A stretch of 64,000 nucleotides of DNA from Eubacteriaceae bacterium ES3 (GTDB taxonomy: Bacteria; Bacillota; Clostridia; Eubacteriales; Eubacteriaceae), in NCBI GenBank assembly GCA_030586155.1, contig CP130741.1, forward strand, positions 2,536,680 through 2,600,679, in the 5' to 3' direction. Shown piece by piece: positions 36,065-44,217 of this stretch (position 1 is the first letter of the stretch; every line of letters begins with the position of its first letter). The notes under the pieces are model-generated. The model saw nothing but the letters and a program-made list of their open reading frames with translations. It was not told the DNA's origin and did no database searches. Both the position numbers and the translations under genes were made by a program.

Positions 36065-36952
36065 GATTAAAAGATCTCTTAGTGTTTTAATCAACTGTTC
36101 CATAATTAAAGCACTTTCTTTACCACCATCTTCCAGATCTCTAAGATTTTTAATTACTTCTTCCGGATTTCGTTTAAGAATATTTCCTACCAGCTCGTTT
36201 ATTCTATCTTGAGCTGCCATCCCCAGAAAATCTAAAAGATCGCTATATTGAATTATTCCCTTTTCGTCTTTTAAATCAATAATCTGATCCATTATACTTA
36301 GGGCATCCCGCATCGATTGCTCACCTCTCTCGGCGACAAAGAAAAGACTTTCCTCAGAAATTGTGAGCCTTAAATCATCACTGATTTTTTTGAGTTGGTC
36401 GACAATTAGACGCGTTGATATTGGTCTGATTTCAAAACGCTGACAACGTGACAAGATAGTGTTAGGACATTTCTGCGGTTCAGTCGTCGCGAGTATAAAA
36501 ATGATGTGTTCAGGAGGCTCTTCCAGAGTTTTTAAAAGCGCATTAAAAGCTTCCTTTGTAAGCATATGCACCTCATCGATGATATAGACTTTATATCTGC
36601 CAATCACAGGCGGATACTTGACCTTCTCACGAATTTCTCGGATTTCATCCACGCCTCGATTCGAAGCACCATCAATTTCGATTATATCCATAACGCCGGA
36701 GGAATCAAGTTTAGTACATACTTCACAAACATTACAGGGATTACCGTCATGATTATGAGGACAGTTGACTGCTTTCGCAAAAACCTTGGCCAGCGACGTT
36801 TTACCTGTTCCTCTTATTCCAGAGAATAGATAAGCATGACCTATCCGATCATATTTTATCTGATTTTTTAATATTTTTATAATACTTTCCTGTCCAACTA
36901 CCTCATCAAAGGTCTTCGGACGATATTTTCTATATAATGCTAAATAACTCAT
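35300..36952 (-). CDS. dnaX: DNA polymerase III subunit gamma/tau
   Basis: Clamp-loader ATPase, 550 residues. Motifs: LYRKYRPKTFDEVVGQE, Walker A GIRGTGKTSLAK, zinc cysteines CPHNHDGNPCNVCEVC, Walker B VYIIDEVHMLTKEAFNALLKTLEEPP, sensor SRC in LSRCQRFE. The tau-type tail from ~370 is Lys/Glu/Ser-rich and varied, followed by a small C-terminal domain. An 18-base sequence at its stop codon is repeated exactly inside the gene (see repeat entry). First gene of dnaX-ybaB-recR. Confidence 0.96.
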   Translation of the reverse strand: MSYLALYRKYRPKTFDEVVGQESIIKILKNQIKYDRIGHAYLFSGIRGTGKTSLAKVFAKAVNCPHNHDGNPCNVCEVCTKLDSSGVMDIIEIDGASNRGVDEIREIREKVKYPPVIGRYKVYIIDEVHMLTKEAFNALLKTLEEPPEHIIFILATTEPQKCPNTILSRCQRFEIRPISTRLIVDQLKKISDDLRLTISEESLFFVAERGEQSMRDALSIMDQIIDLKDEKGIIQYSDLLDFLGMAAQDRINELVGNILKRNPEEVIKNLRDLEDGGKESALIMEQLIKTLRDLLIIKTTGQLRNKILKTDEKTLSAFDTLAQAADFNLFVNMIDFLIQEKNKLKYNSLQNLILEIACLKLCEFEATPKAVAEKNEFSEFSKSKTAISPGVRVYPIESRQAKPNTLSGKEQTDSGLGESDKEKVIVPVTEDKELAKNENQDEKVKSVSGKKLFDKLCKQIGPAQCMFLKKAHPDYDGQVFTIAFSEEDRNYISFINTPERIADFEKILKDETSQDIKVIVTVEKEDFSELDLAEKTRRIINDPAIEIIGD

Positions 36953-37026
36953 AAATTCCCCTTTTCTATTGTATTAATTATAGACGATAGCTAGAAATTT
37001 GTATAGGCTTGATGGTCATTTACAGA

Positions 37027-37058
37027 AGAAAACCCGCACATCTTAGAATGTACGGGTT
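37027..37058 (-). terminator. Terminator of the octad-repeat protein gene
   Basis: AACCCGTACAT pairs with ATGTGCGGGTT (one mismatch, 6-base loop), followed on the minus strand by TTCTTCTG, 6 bases after the stop codon. Confidence 0.8.
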
Positions 37059-37063
37059 CTATC

Positions 37064-38398
37064 TTACATCAAGTAAAAGGGAATTTCTTTTTTACTTTTT
37101 TCTTTTTCTTCAAGCTTTTTTTCTGCTTCAGCTTTTTTCTTTTCAGTAATCTCTTTCCTGGCTGCTTCCTCACGCGCGATTGCCCGTTTTGCTGCCTTCT
37201 CATTTAACTCATTCAAAAGGGCAACTTTCTCCTTCAATGATTTAGCTAAGCCTTTTTCATCTACTTTAAGAGCACTGACAGTTTTTTCAACGGTTTCTTT
37301 AACTTCCGTTTTTATAGTTTTGCTTTCTTCGTTTGCTTTTTCTTTTACCTTTTTAGTTATTTCTTTTGCATGCTGTTTTACTTCTTTTGCTTTTTGCATA
37401 GCATCTGCAACTAATTTCTTATTTTCTTCCTTTTCCAATTTTGAAGCGGCTTCTTCCTCAACCTTCTCTTTAGCTTCTGCTTCAGCCTTTTTCTTGGCTT
37501 CTGCTTCAGCCTGCTCTTTAGCTTTTGCTTCAGCTTTTTTCTTGGCTTCTGCTTCAGCCTTTTTCTTAGCCTCTGCTTCTGCTTTCTCTTTAGCTTCTGC
37601 TTCAGCCTTTTTCTTGGCTTCTGCTTCAGCCTTTTTCTTAGCCTCTGCTTTTGCTTTCTCTTTAGCTTCAGCTTCAGCCTTTTTCTTGGCTTCTGCTTCA
37701 GCTTTTTTCTTAGCCTCCTCTTGAGCCTTTTTCTTAGCCTCTGCCTCTGCTTTTTCTTTAGCTTCTGCTTCAGCCTTTTTCTTAGCCTCTGCTTCTGCCT
37801 TTTTCTTAGCCTCTGCTTCTGCCTTTTTCTTAGCCTCTGCTTCAGCTTTTTTCTTAGCTTCTGCTTCAGCCTTTTTCTTGGCTTCTGCTTCAGCTTTCTC
37901 TTTAGCTTCTGCTTCAGCCTTTTTTTTGGCTTCTGCTTCAGCCTCTTTCTTAGCTTCTGCTTCAGCCTTTTTCTTAGCTTCTGCTTCAGCCTTTTCCTTA
38001 GCTTCTGCTTCAGCCTTTTCCTTAGCTTCTGCTTCAGCCTTTTCCTTGGCTTCTGCTTCAGCCTTTTCCTTGGCTTCTGCTTCAGCCTTTTCCTTGGCTT
38101 CTGCTTCAGCCTTTTCCTTGGCCTCTGCTTCAGCTTTCTCTTTAGCCTCCACGTTAGCTTTTTTCGTAGCTTCTATATCTGCTTTTTCTTTAGCGGCTAA
38201 CGCAGCAGCTTCAACAGCATTGTTGTCTGTTTCTTCAGCATTATTATCTTTGCCTGAAATTGCGCTTCCAACTTTTTTCAAGAAATCATCAAGTTTTCCC
38301 ATATCTTCATTCTCCACTTCATTTGAATTGCTGGATTGAGATTTTGCCTTCGCTGTTTCTTTTACTAATTGTGATTTTGTCTTACTTTTTCTGGCCAT
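37064..38398 (-). CDS. Ala/Glu/Lys octad-repeat protein, predicted long single alpha-helix
   Basis: 444 residues. N-terminal ~75 residues: Ser/Asn/Lys-rich with a short amphipathic segment (MGKLDDFLKKVGSAISG). Residues ~80-310: about 28 near-perfect octads of KAEAEAKE/KAEAEAKK type. C-terminal ~120: charged helical region without the octads, ending EIPFYLM. No signal peptide or membrane helix. The pattern, with no hydrophobic heptad positions, fits a stable single alpha-helix or a TolA-like rod rather than an ordinary coiled coil. AGGAGG precedes the ATG. It lies 130 bases beyond pduT in the same direction, after a strong terminator. I recognise no family; a scaffold, spacer or positioning role is guesswork. 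Confidence 0.85.
   Translation of the reverse strand: MARKSKTKSQLVKETAKAKSQSSNSNEVENEDMGKLDDFLKKVGSAISGKDNNAEETDNNAVEAAALAAKEKADIEATKKANVEAKEKAEAEAKEKAEAEAKEKAEAEAKEKAEAEAKEKAEAEAKEKAEAEAKEKAEAEAKKKAEAEAKKEAEAEAKKKAEAEAKEKAEAEAKKKAEAEAKKKAEAEAKKKAEAEAKKKAEAEAKKKAEAEAKEKAEAEAKKKAQEEAKKKAEAEAKKKAEAEAKEKAKAEAKKKAEAEAKKKAEAEAKEKAEAEAKKKAEAEAKKKAEAKAKEQAEAEAKKKAEAEAKEKVEEEAASKLEKEENKKLVADAMQKAKEVKQHAKEITKKVKEKANEESKTIKTEVKETVEKTVSALKVDEKGLAKSLKEKVALLNELNEKAAKRAIAREEAARKEITEKKKAEAEKKLEEKEKSKKEIPFYLM
37450..38160. repeat. 24-bp minisatellite coding for the octads
   Basis: About 28 tandem units of 24 bp (plus strand GCTTCTGCTTCAGCCTTTTT plus four bases), with third-position and Lys/Glu-switching differences between units. 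The array is coding throughout, without spacers, so it is not a CRISPR. Its length is likely to vary between strains. Confidence 0.9.
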
Positions 38399-38424
38399 AA
38401 GAACCTCCTATGTTTATTTTTCTT

Positions 38425-38451
38425 CTATAAATGACCCTGGTCCATTTATAG
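38425..38451 (-). promoter_or_regulatory. Leader hairpin of the octad-repeat gene
   Basis: CTATAAATG and CATTTATAG arms, extended by ACC/GGT with a one-base bulge, ~27 bases before the start codon. The inner sequence repeats the AAATGACC/GGTCATTT of the adjacent pduT terminator. It could be an operator or an mRNA structure. Confidence 0.5.
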
Positions 38452-38470
38452 AAAAAAAACTGTTGATATT

Positions 38471-38502
38471 AAAAAACAAATGACCGAGGTCATTTGTTTT
38501 TT
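38471..38502 (-). terminator. Terminator of the pdu operon after pduT
   Basis: A 15-bp perfect stem with a 2-base loop (38471-38485 with 38488-38502), A-tract before and T-tract after in both directions. It should end the pdu transcript 26 bases after the pduT stop codon. Confidence 0.9.
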
Positions 38503-38527
38503 ATCATCTTTTCTATATTTTTCTTTA

Positions 38528-39076
38528 TTAAAACAAGATTTTTTTAGTATCCTTATGAGGCGAAGCGATAACAGAATAACTTGTTATCAGGTTTGATTCT
38601 GCTAATTCGTTTTTCGCCGTTTCGATAGCTGTTTTAACAGAAGAAATTTCACCCGTGATTAATACAAAGCCTTTTCCACCCAAGCCTCTTGCAATTCTGA
38701 TTTCTAAAAGTTCGACATTAGATGCTTTCGCACAAATATCACCAATCTGAACTGAAGAAATTGCATTAATCGTTTCAACAATTCCCAGTGACTTAACATC
38801 CCCGATTTCACCTGCGCCAAGCATAGCCGGCAAAACGTCTTCGTGAATATTTGGGATCACATAGGCTTCCAGCATATGAATTCCGCCGATTTGACTACCG
38901 TGTTGTATTGATGCTTCCACAGCGCCCACATCTCCACCGATAATACTGACGTATTTACCAGGACAAAGCGGTGAGGCCATGAGCAGCTCAACATTTCCGG
39001 ATTTTAACATTTCATCGGTGGCTTCAATTCCGACTGGAATGCTTTTAAATTCCATAAAACCAACTGCTTTTTTCAA
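38528..39076 (-). CDS. pduT: Microcompartment shell protein PduT (tandem BMC domains, Fe-S)
   Basis: 182 residues with two BMC domains (about 5-85 and 95-175). The Cys in SPLCPGKYVSIIGGDVGAV matches the Cys that in PduT trimers coordinates a [4Fe-4S] cluster at the pore, proposed to move electrons across the shell to or from PduS. The start is TTG 39076, supported by the alignment of KKAVGFMEFKSI with known PduT N-termini; the next ATG (39055) would cut into the first beta strand. Last pdu gene before the terminator. Confidence 0.93.
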   Translation of the reverse strand: MKKAVGFMEFKSIPVGIEATDEMLKSGNVELLMASPLCPGKYVSIIGGDVGAVEASIQHGSQIGGIHMLEAYVIPNIHEDVLPAMLGAGEIGDVKSLGIVETINAISSVQIGDICAKASNVELLEIRIARGLGGKGFVLITGEISSVKTAIETAKNELAESNLITSYSVIASPHKDTKKILF

Positions 39077-39142
39077 AATACCACTTCTTTCTTCTATACT
39101 GTGAATGAATTTTCCTTACCAATATTCTACTTTGCTTATTAA

Positions 39143-40093
39143 TTAAGCAAAAATGATTCCGCCAAGTACAACAAAGTTCACTAGCTGAACTAAGCAAATT
39201 GTAACTGCTGGAGGGTCGATATGTGTATCACAATGGCTGTTGAATGTCATTGCTGCCCATTCTCCAATAAATGCTGTGATCATACCTGTAATAGCTCCAC
39301 CGATGATAGCTGCAAAAGGACTACCAGTAGCTGTAAACATAATCATTGCTGTTGTACCAGCTGGCAATACAATGTGATGCCATCCTTCAAAATGGAAGCC
39401 CATGTGAATCAGAATCAATGAAACAGCAGCGATACCGAATCCGATAACATTAACAACTGAAAATAAACCAGCAGCTAATTCGCTTGTATCAGCAGCAACA
39501 CCAAGTGCTCCAGCTAACCCACCAATCATGATACCAATACCTAAACCATAGGTTAAGATAAATCCTAAACGGTTTCCTGTTGGTACCCATGCTCTTGCTT
39601 CTCCAGCTGGTGATTTTCCTGTGATACCAGTTTTACCAAATACTAAACGTACAATAATACCAGATGTTGCTACTGTTAACGCAACGGTGTCAGTCCAACC
39701 AGCACCAGCACCTTCGCCTAATAATCCGTCGAAAAGCATGGTTCCCAGTAAAGGTCCAAAGATATACTGAATCAAGAAACCAACCATACCAAAGATACCA
39801 CCAACAATTAATACCATTGGATCACCAAATTTTACAAGTGGTGTTACGATATCCTGACCATTTTCAATATGGTTTTTAGTCATTGCATACGCAGCCCCAG
39901 CAACGGCACCAGCAAATGCGATGTGTGGTCCAAATACAGAACCAAAAGAAATAAATCCAACTGTTGGTGAAACCACGCCGCCTAAAATAGCAGCTAAAAC
40001 GGTTAAACCAGTCATAACAAAGGCAAACAGCCCACCAAACATAGTGGCTAATAAGCCACCGCCGAAAGCAGTAATTAATAATGTAAAGTCCAT
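39143..40093 (-). CDS. Uncharacterised polytopic membrane protein of the pdu operon
   Basis: 316 residues, very Gly/Ala-rich, with about eight to nine transmembrane helices (LLITAFGGGLLATMFGGLFA, GPHIAFAGAVAGAAYA, VLIVGGIFGMVGFLIQYIFG, GLGIGIMIGGLAGALG, GFGIAAVSLILIHMG, ...). A conserved-looking polar segment FNSHCDTHIDPPA lies just before the last helix. GGGG precedes ATG 40093. It sits between pduS and pduT with gaps of 23 and 66 bases. It is not PduF (no NPA motifs of aquaglyceroporins). It resembles an uncharacterised Gly-rich family (possibly the DUF7973 group, from memory). A role in substrate uptake or in anchoring electron transfer is inference. Confidence 0.8.
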   Translation of the reverse strand: MDFTLLITAFGGGLLATMFGGLFAFVMTGLTVLAAILGGVVSPTVGFISFGSVFGPHIAFAGAVAGAAYAMTKNHIENGQDIVTPLVKFGDPMVLIVGGIFGMVGFLIQYIFGPLLGTMLFDGLLGEGAGAGWTDTVALTVATSGIIVRLVFGKTGITGKSPAGEARAWVPTGNRLGFILTYGLGIGIMIGGLAGALGVAADTSELAAGLFSVVNVIGFGIAAVSLILIHMGFHFEGWHHIVLPAGTTAMIMFTATGSPFAAIIGGAITGMITAFIGEWAAMTFNSHCDTHIDPPAVTICLVQLVNFVVLGGIIFA

Positions 40094-40116
40094 AATTATC
40101 CCCCTTTAAATATGAT

Positions 40117-41442
40117 TTAGGACTCGATGATGATTTTATCACCATCTACGGCAGTAATTGTGCCGCTAATACTAGCAAAAATCCTGGAACCTAGTTTACC
40201 TTCCGGTATTTCGGCGACGAGTTGTCCTTTGTCCACTTGTTCCCCAACTTTAACGACCGGTACTGCCGGTGCACCTATGTGCTGTGACAGGAGTAGGCTA
40301 ACTTTTTTATATGTCTTTTCCGTTTCAACCATCGGAGCCGGAAGATCATACTTCGTCAGTCCCAATCGTGATACTAAACGGTATACATTAAATTGTTTTC
40401 CTTCTCTAAACGGCACTGCCGTTTCCGGAGCGTTATGATGTGGATTCTTGATTCCTCGGCTTCCAAGTTCTCGCTTAAGCATGGTATTGATCTTCCAAGG
40501 TTGCAAGTCCATAACACATGCGTATTGACATAAGCCACATTCACAGCATAGAAATGCGTTAGTAGCTTGAGTGGATGTATCCACGGTCGATGCATATGCA
40601 GCAATTCGCATCAGTTTATGCGGTTCCAGATTATGACCTAATGCATAACGTGGACATAATTCTGTACAGTAATTACACTGCATACAGGCAATTGCTGCCA
40701 TTTTCATAGACTCTTTTACCGGTTTTGTTTTAGAAACAATGAGAGGATGCATTTTAGGGAGTACGATTAGTCCCTTTGTTGTTTTTGTGATTGTTGAATC
40801 AACATCCACAATCTTCCCCATCATTGGGCCACCATTGATGATAGCATATTCATCAACAGTAGTACCGCCAGCTAATTCCAAAGCTTCCTTTACAGTAATA
40901 CCTAATGGCAGCTTTGTCGTTAATGGATTTCTAACTTCACCTGTTAATGTAACATATGTATCGATTACAGGCTTCCCTGATGTCATTATATCATAAATGC
41001 TAAGAAGTGTCTCCACATTTATAACCATAGTGTTTACATTTAAAGGTATTCCACCTTCTGGAACGATCCTTTTAGTTGTTTCGTATACCAAAACCTGTTC
41101 ATCACCAGCAGGATAAAAATTACCCATCGGATGAATTCTAATTTTGGGAAACGCACTTAATTCTTTGGTTAATGATTCAATCGCAGGTTTGTATTTTTTC
41201 TTAAGGCCGATAATGCCTTCCTTAGCTTGTGTTTGATCCATAACAGCCTGGAGCGCTGTCAACATTTTGACAGCCTCCAGATCCATTAATTGTTGATCAA
41301 CGCGCAATAAAGGTTCACATTCTGCTCCGTTAACAACTACCGTGTCTACCGTGCAGTTTATTTTGACCTGGGTCGGAAACCCGGCCCCGCCGGCACCTAC
41401 AATACCGGCGCTTTGTACTAATTCTACTAAGTTTGCGCTCAT
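40117..41442 (-). CDS. pduS: PduS, RnfC-like flavin/iron-sulfur electron-transfer protein
   Basis: 441 residues from ATG 41442 (GAGGTG upstream). N-terminal glycine-rich GIVGAGGAGFPTQVKI nucleotide/FMN region, a SLBB-like part, then two ferredoxin-type Cys clusters (CMQCNYCTELCPRYALG and CCECGLCQYACVMDL), and a C-terminal barrel/sandwich hybrid domain. PduS reduces cob(III/II)alamin to cob(I)alamin for the adenosyltransferase PduO. Lies 14 bases after pduP. Confidence 0.93.
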   Translation of the reverse strand: MSANLVELVQSAGIVGAGGAGFPTQVKINCTVDTVVVNGAECEPLLRVDQQLMDLEAVKMLTALQAVMDQTQAKEGIIGLKKKYKPAIESLTKELSAFPKIRIHPMGNFYPAGDEQVLVYETTKRIVPEGGIPLNVNTMVINVETLLSIYDIMTSGKPVIDTYVTLTGEVRNPLTTKLPLGITVKEALELAGGTTVDEYAIINGGPMMGKIVDVDSTITKTTKGLIVLPKMHPLIVSKTKPVKESMKMAAIACMQCNYCTELCPRYALGHNLEPHKLMRIAAYASTVDTSTQATNAFLCCECGLCQYACVMDLQPWKINTMLKRELGSRGIKNPHHNAPETAVPFREGKQFNVYRLVSRLGLTKYDLPAPMVETEKTYKKVSLLLSQHIGAPAVPVVKVGEQVDKGQLVAEIPEGKLGSRIFASISGTITAVDGDKIIIES

Positions 41443-41456
41443 GAACAACACCTCAA

Positions 41457-42866
41457 TTATTTAATGGTAAATCCTCCAACCAGTACACATCTTCTTTTTC
41501 GTGTGAATGATTTTGCGGATGTCAGACCTTCACCTGTTGGACCGGCAATTGTGAAAGTCGTATAGCCTTCACCGCCAACGCCGATACCAGCGTAAGAAGG
41601 TCCATTTTTAACAAAAATAGTTGTCTGTACTCTTTTTGCCATTTCAGTCAGATTATTTACATTGGTAGAATGCATAATAGCAGTATGACGATTTCCATGT
41701 TCCAAAGCACATGCCACATCAATTCCTTCTGCTACATCCTTTACTCGGATAATTGGAAGAATTGGCATCATCAATTCTTCTACCGCAAACAGATGATCTT
41801 TTGTAGTTTCACAGATAATGACTCGAACTGAAGGATCAGCGTCAATACCGATTGCTTTTAGAATAACACTTGCATCACGTCCAACAAAATCTCGACTCAA
41901 GCGACCATTAGGATACACTGTATCCGCCAGTTCCTGAATCTTCTGAGGATCTGTCAGTTCGTAAGCACCGTTTTTCTTCATATTAAAGATCAGATAGTCT
42001 GCTACCTGTTCAACAACAACAACTTCTTTTTCTGCAATACATGGCAGATTGTTGTCAAAGCAGCATCCATCAATAATGTCTTTTCCTGCTTTTTCAATAT
42101 CAGCAGTTTCATCTACCAGTGCTGGAGGATTACCTGCACCAGCTCCAATAGCTTTCTTACCGCTCTTCAGCACTGTTTTTACAACGCCAGGTCCACCTGT
42201 TGCACAAAGCATAGTAATTTTGTCGCTAGTAAACATTGTATTAGCGCTTTCAATTGTTGGCTCTGCAGTTGTTACAATCAGATTTTCTGGTCCGCCTGCT
42301 TCAATGATGGCTTTGTTTAACAGTTTTACTGTTAAGGCAGATACTTTTTTTGCACTTGGATGTGGTGCAAATACTACTGTATTACCACCTGCCAACATTC
42401 CAATCGAGTTGTTAATAACTGTTTCGCTTGGATTGGTTGACGGCGAAACTGAACCAATGACACCAAAAGGAGATTGTTCAATTAGTGTCAATCCGTCATC
42501 ACCTGTCATAGCTTCCGCTACCAAATCTTCAACACCAGGAGTTTTATTAACAGCTAGCTCGTGTTTTAACAGTTTATGCTGATAATTTCCCATGCCAGTT
42601 TCTTCGACAGCTAATGCGCAGATAGTTTCCATATTTTCTTTTTTAAGCATTTCAGCTCGCATCGCAGCAATCAGTTTGCTTCTAAATGCCAATGTTGTAC
42701 GCATAAAAGATTTTTGTGCAGTGAATGCTGCATCAATAGCATTTTCCATATCGTTAAAAATTCCCAGCTCACCGTCCTTAATTGGCTTGCCGGATTCTGT
42801 AGCGACATCAATTTCTGCCATTACTTTCTTTACAATATATTCAATACCTGTGGTATCAATATTCAT
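41457..42866 (-). CDS. pduP: CoA-acylating propionaldehyde dehydrogenase
   Basis: Converts propionaldehyde, CoA and NAD+ to propionyl-CoA inside the compartment. 469 residues; the N-terminal ~18 residues (TTGIEYIVKKVMAEID) form the amphipathic encapsulation helix. Catalytic Cys in DNNLPCIAEKEVVVVE; nucleotide-binding SVSPSTNPSETVINN and ATGGPGVVKTVLKSGKKAIG segments. AGGAGGT precedes ATG 42866. Between pduO and pduS. Confidence 0.95.
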   Translation of the reverse strand: MNIDTTGIEYIVKKVMAEIDVATESGKPIKDGELGIFNDMENAIDAAFTAQKSFMRTTLAFRSKLIAAMRAEMLKKENMETICALAVEETGMGNYQHKLLKHELAVNKTPGVEDLVAEAMTGDDGLTLIEQSPFGVIGSVSPSTNPSETVINNSIGMLAGGNTVVFAPHPSAKKVSALTVKLLNKAIIEAGGPENLIVTTAEPTIESANTMFTSDKITMLCATGGPGVVKTVLKSGKKAIGAGAGNPPALVDETADIEKAGKDIIDGCCFDNNLPCIAEKEVVVVEQVADYLIFNMKKNGAYELTDPQKIQELADTVYPNGRLSRDFVGRDASVILKAIGIDADPSVRVIICETTKDHLFAVEELMMPILPIIRVKDVAEGIDVACALEHGNRHTAIMHSTNVNNLTEMAKRVQTTIFVKNGPSYAGIGVGGEGYTTFTIAGPTGEGLTSAKSFTRKRRCVLVGGFTIK

Positions 42867-42912
42867 TCCTGGTACCTCCTAGATCACGTTAACTTCGTCT
42901 TCTTAATTTTCG

Positions 42913-43914
42913 TCACAGAACTTCCAGAGCACTTTTGGCTATAATCATGTCTTCGTCAACCGATCCTCCGCTGACACCGATACCGCCAATCACTTCGCCA
43001 TTTACTTTAATTGGATAACCACCGCCAAAAACAACCATTTTGCCGTTATTGGTCCACTGTAATCCATATAAAGATCCCTCTTCCTTAACTGCACCAGCAA
43101 CTTTGTCAGTTGACATTTTCAGTGCATTGGCTGTATAGGCCTTATTCATAGAGATATCAATAGAAACCATAAGAGCGTCTTCCATTCGTTCAAAATAGAC
43201 TAAATTTCCACCCTGATCAACAACCGAAAACACAATTGGAACCCCAATATCTTCCGCTTTAACCCGGGCAGCTGCACTCATTTTCTTTGCCAGCCGCAAT
43301 AATGAGAAATCCTGGTCAGTTTCGACAGATGAAGTCTGTGCTTCTGAAACTTCATTAATTTTTTCCTTTACAATTCCAACTACATCTTTAACAACGCCGT
43401 TGAAATCTTCCATTCTTGCCAAAACAAAAAGCGTATCAGACAGCCGATTGACAAATTTAATCATCTCTGGTCGAACGGCACCATCTTCACGATTATAGTG
43501 AACAACAATTCGTTCACCTCGTCTGACAACTGTTCGCGCCATATGAAGAGCGGCTGAACTTTGATTCTCGCCAGGAATAACAAAGTCTCGCTGAGGACCT
43601 ACAATTGCAAGATAATGGTCAAGAACTTTCTCCATATAGTCAATATCATCCTGACAGATAGAGTCCGTGAGCATTTCTCTTCCCTTAGCATCGCTTGCGA
43701 GCTCTGCACCTAAAACAAAAATACGTTTCTGCAGATGGTGAAGAATTTCTTTAATTTCTTCATCCTCGATTAACGATTTGGCAAAACCAATGGCTGAATT
43801 TGCTTCATCCATTGTTCCATATGCATCGACTCTGATATTGTCTTTTCCTGTTCGCGACGATCCAAACAGGCTAGTTTCACCTTTATCGCCGCCACGGGTA
43901 TATACATTTGGCAT
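42913..43914 (-). CDS. pduO: PduO-type ATP:cob(I)alamin adenosyltransferase with C-terminal GlcG/HbpS domain
   Basis: 333 residues. The N-terminal ~185 residues are the PduO adenosyltransferase (MPNVYTRGGDKGETSLFGSS, DAYGTMDEANSAIG, GENQSSAALHMARTVVRRGER), which makes coenzyme B12 for the dehydratase. The C-terminal ~135 (LLRLAKKMSAAARVKAEDIG, VFGGGYPIKVNGEVIGGIGVSGG) are a GlcG/HbpS-like domain with haem or cobalamin-related binding in relatives. Two-domain form as in Salmonella PduO. GGAGG precedes ATG 43914. Confidence 0.94.
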   Translation of the reverse strand: MPNVYTRGGDKGETSLFGSSRTGKDNIRVDAYGTMDEANSAIGFAKSLIEDEEIKEILHHLQKRIFVLGAELASDAKGREMLTDSICQDDIDYMEKVLDHYLAIVGPQRDFVIPGENQSSAALHMARTVVRRGERIVVHYNREDGAVRPEMIKFVNRLSDTLFVLARMEDFNGVVKDVVGIVKEKINEVSEAQTSSVETDQDFSLLRLAKKMSAAARVKAEDIGVPIVFSVVDQGGNLVYFERMEDALMVSIDISMNKAYTANALKMSTDKVAGAVKEEGSLYGLQWTNNGKMVVFGGGYPIKVNGEVIGGIGVSGGSVDEDMIIAKSALEVL

Positions 43915-43925
43915 TTGCTTCCTCC

Positions 43926-44204
43926 TTAAACGATTTGAATTTCATCGACAATGCCGACAATTGTCATATCAAGCGGTGCCATTTTATCGCCATAAACGTA
44001 TCTGGCATTGCTGCCTGATGTAACAATGACGGTTTCACCGATACCAGCTCCAACTGCATCTACCGCAATGGCTGTTGACTGACTTGAATACTTTTCAAAT
44101 TCTCCGTACTCATCAATTTTTTTAATGATCAGTAGTTTACAACCAACAAGATTTGCGTCTTTTTGTGTTGAAACCACATTTCCTACTACTTTAGCTAACT
44201 GCAT
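43926..44204 (-). CDS. pduN: Microcompartment vertex protein PduN (EutN/CcmL family)
   Basis: 92 residues forming the pentamer that caps the shell vertices. Family features: MQLAKVVGNVVSTQKD start, LLIIKKID, AVDAVGAGIGETVIVTSGSNAR and MTIVGIVDEIQI. Starts 13 bases after the flavoprotein gene, GGTGG upstream. It is the only vertex protein in the locus. Confidence 0.94.
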   Translation of the reverse strand: MQLAKVVGNVVSTQKDANLVGCKLLIIKKIDEYGEFEKYSSQSTAIAVDAVGAGIGETVIVTSGSNARYVYGDKMAPLDMTIVGIVDEIQIV

Positions 44205-44217
44205 TGATCCACCACCT

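Noticed and set aside
36953-37026. SRP RNA gene upstream of dnaX, as in some Firmicutes
   Set aside because: The ~75-base gap is too short and shows no SRP core motif.
37450-38160. Regular short repeats resembling a CRISPR array
   Set aside because: Units are contiguous 24-bp codon repeats without spacers, inside an open coding frame.
37320-38339. Long plus-strand open frames (Ser/Ala/Phe- and Leu/Phe/Cys-rich) opposite the octad-repeat gene
   Set aside because: They are antisense readings of the 24-bp repeat; composition is an artefact and no ribosome binding site exists.
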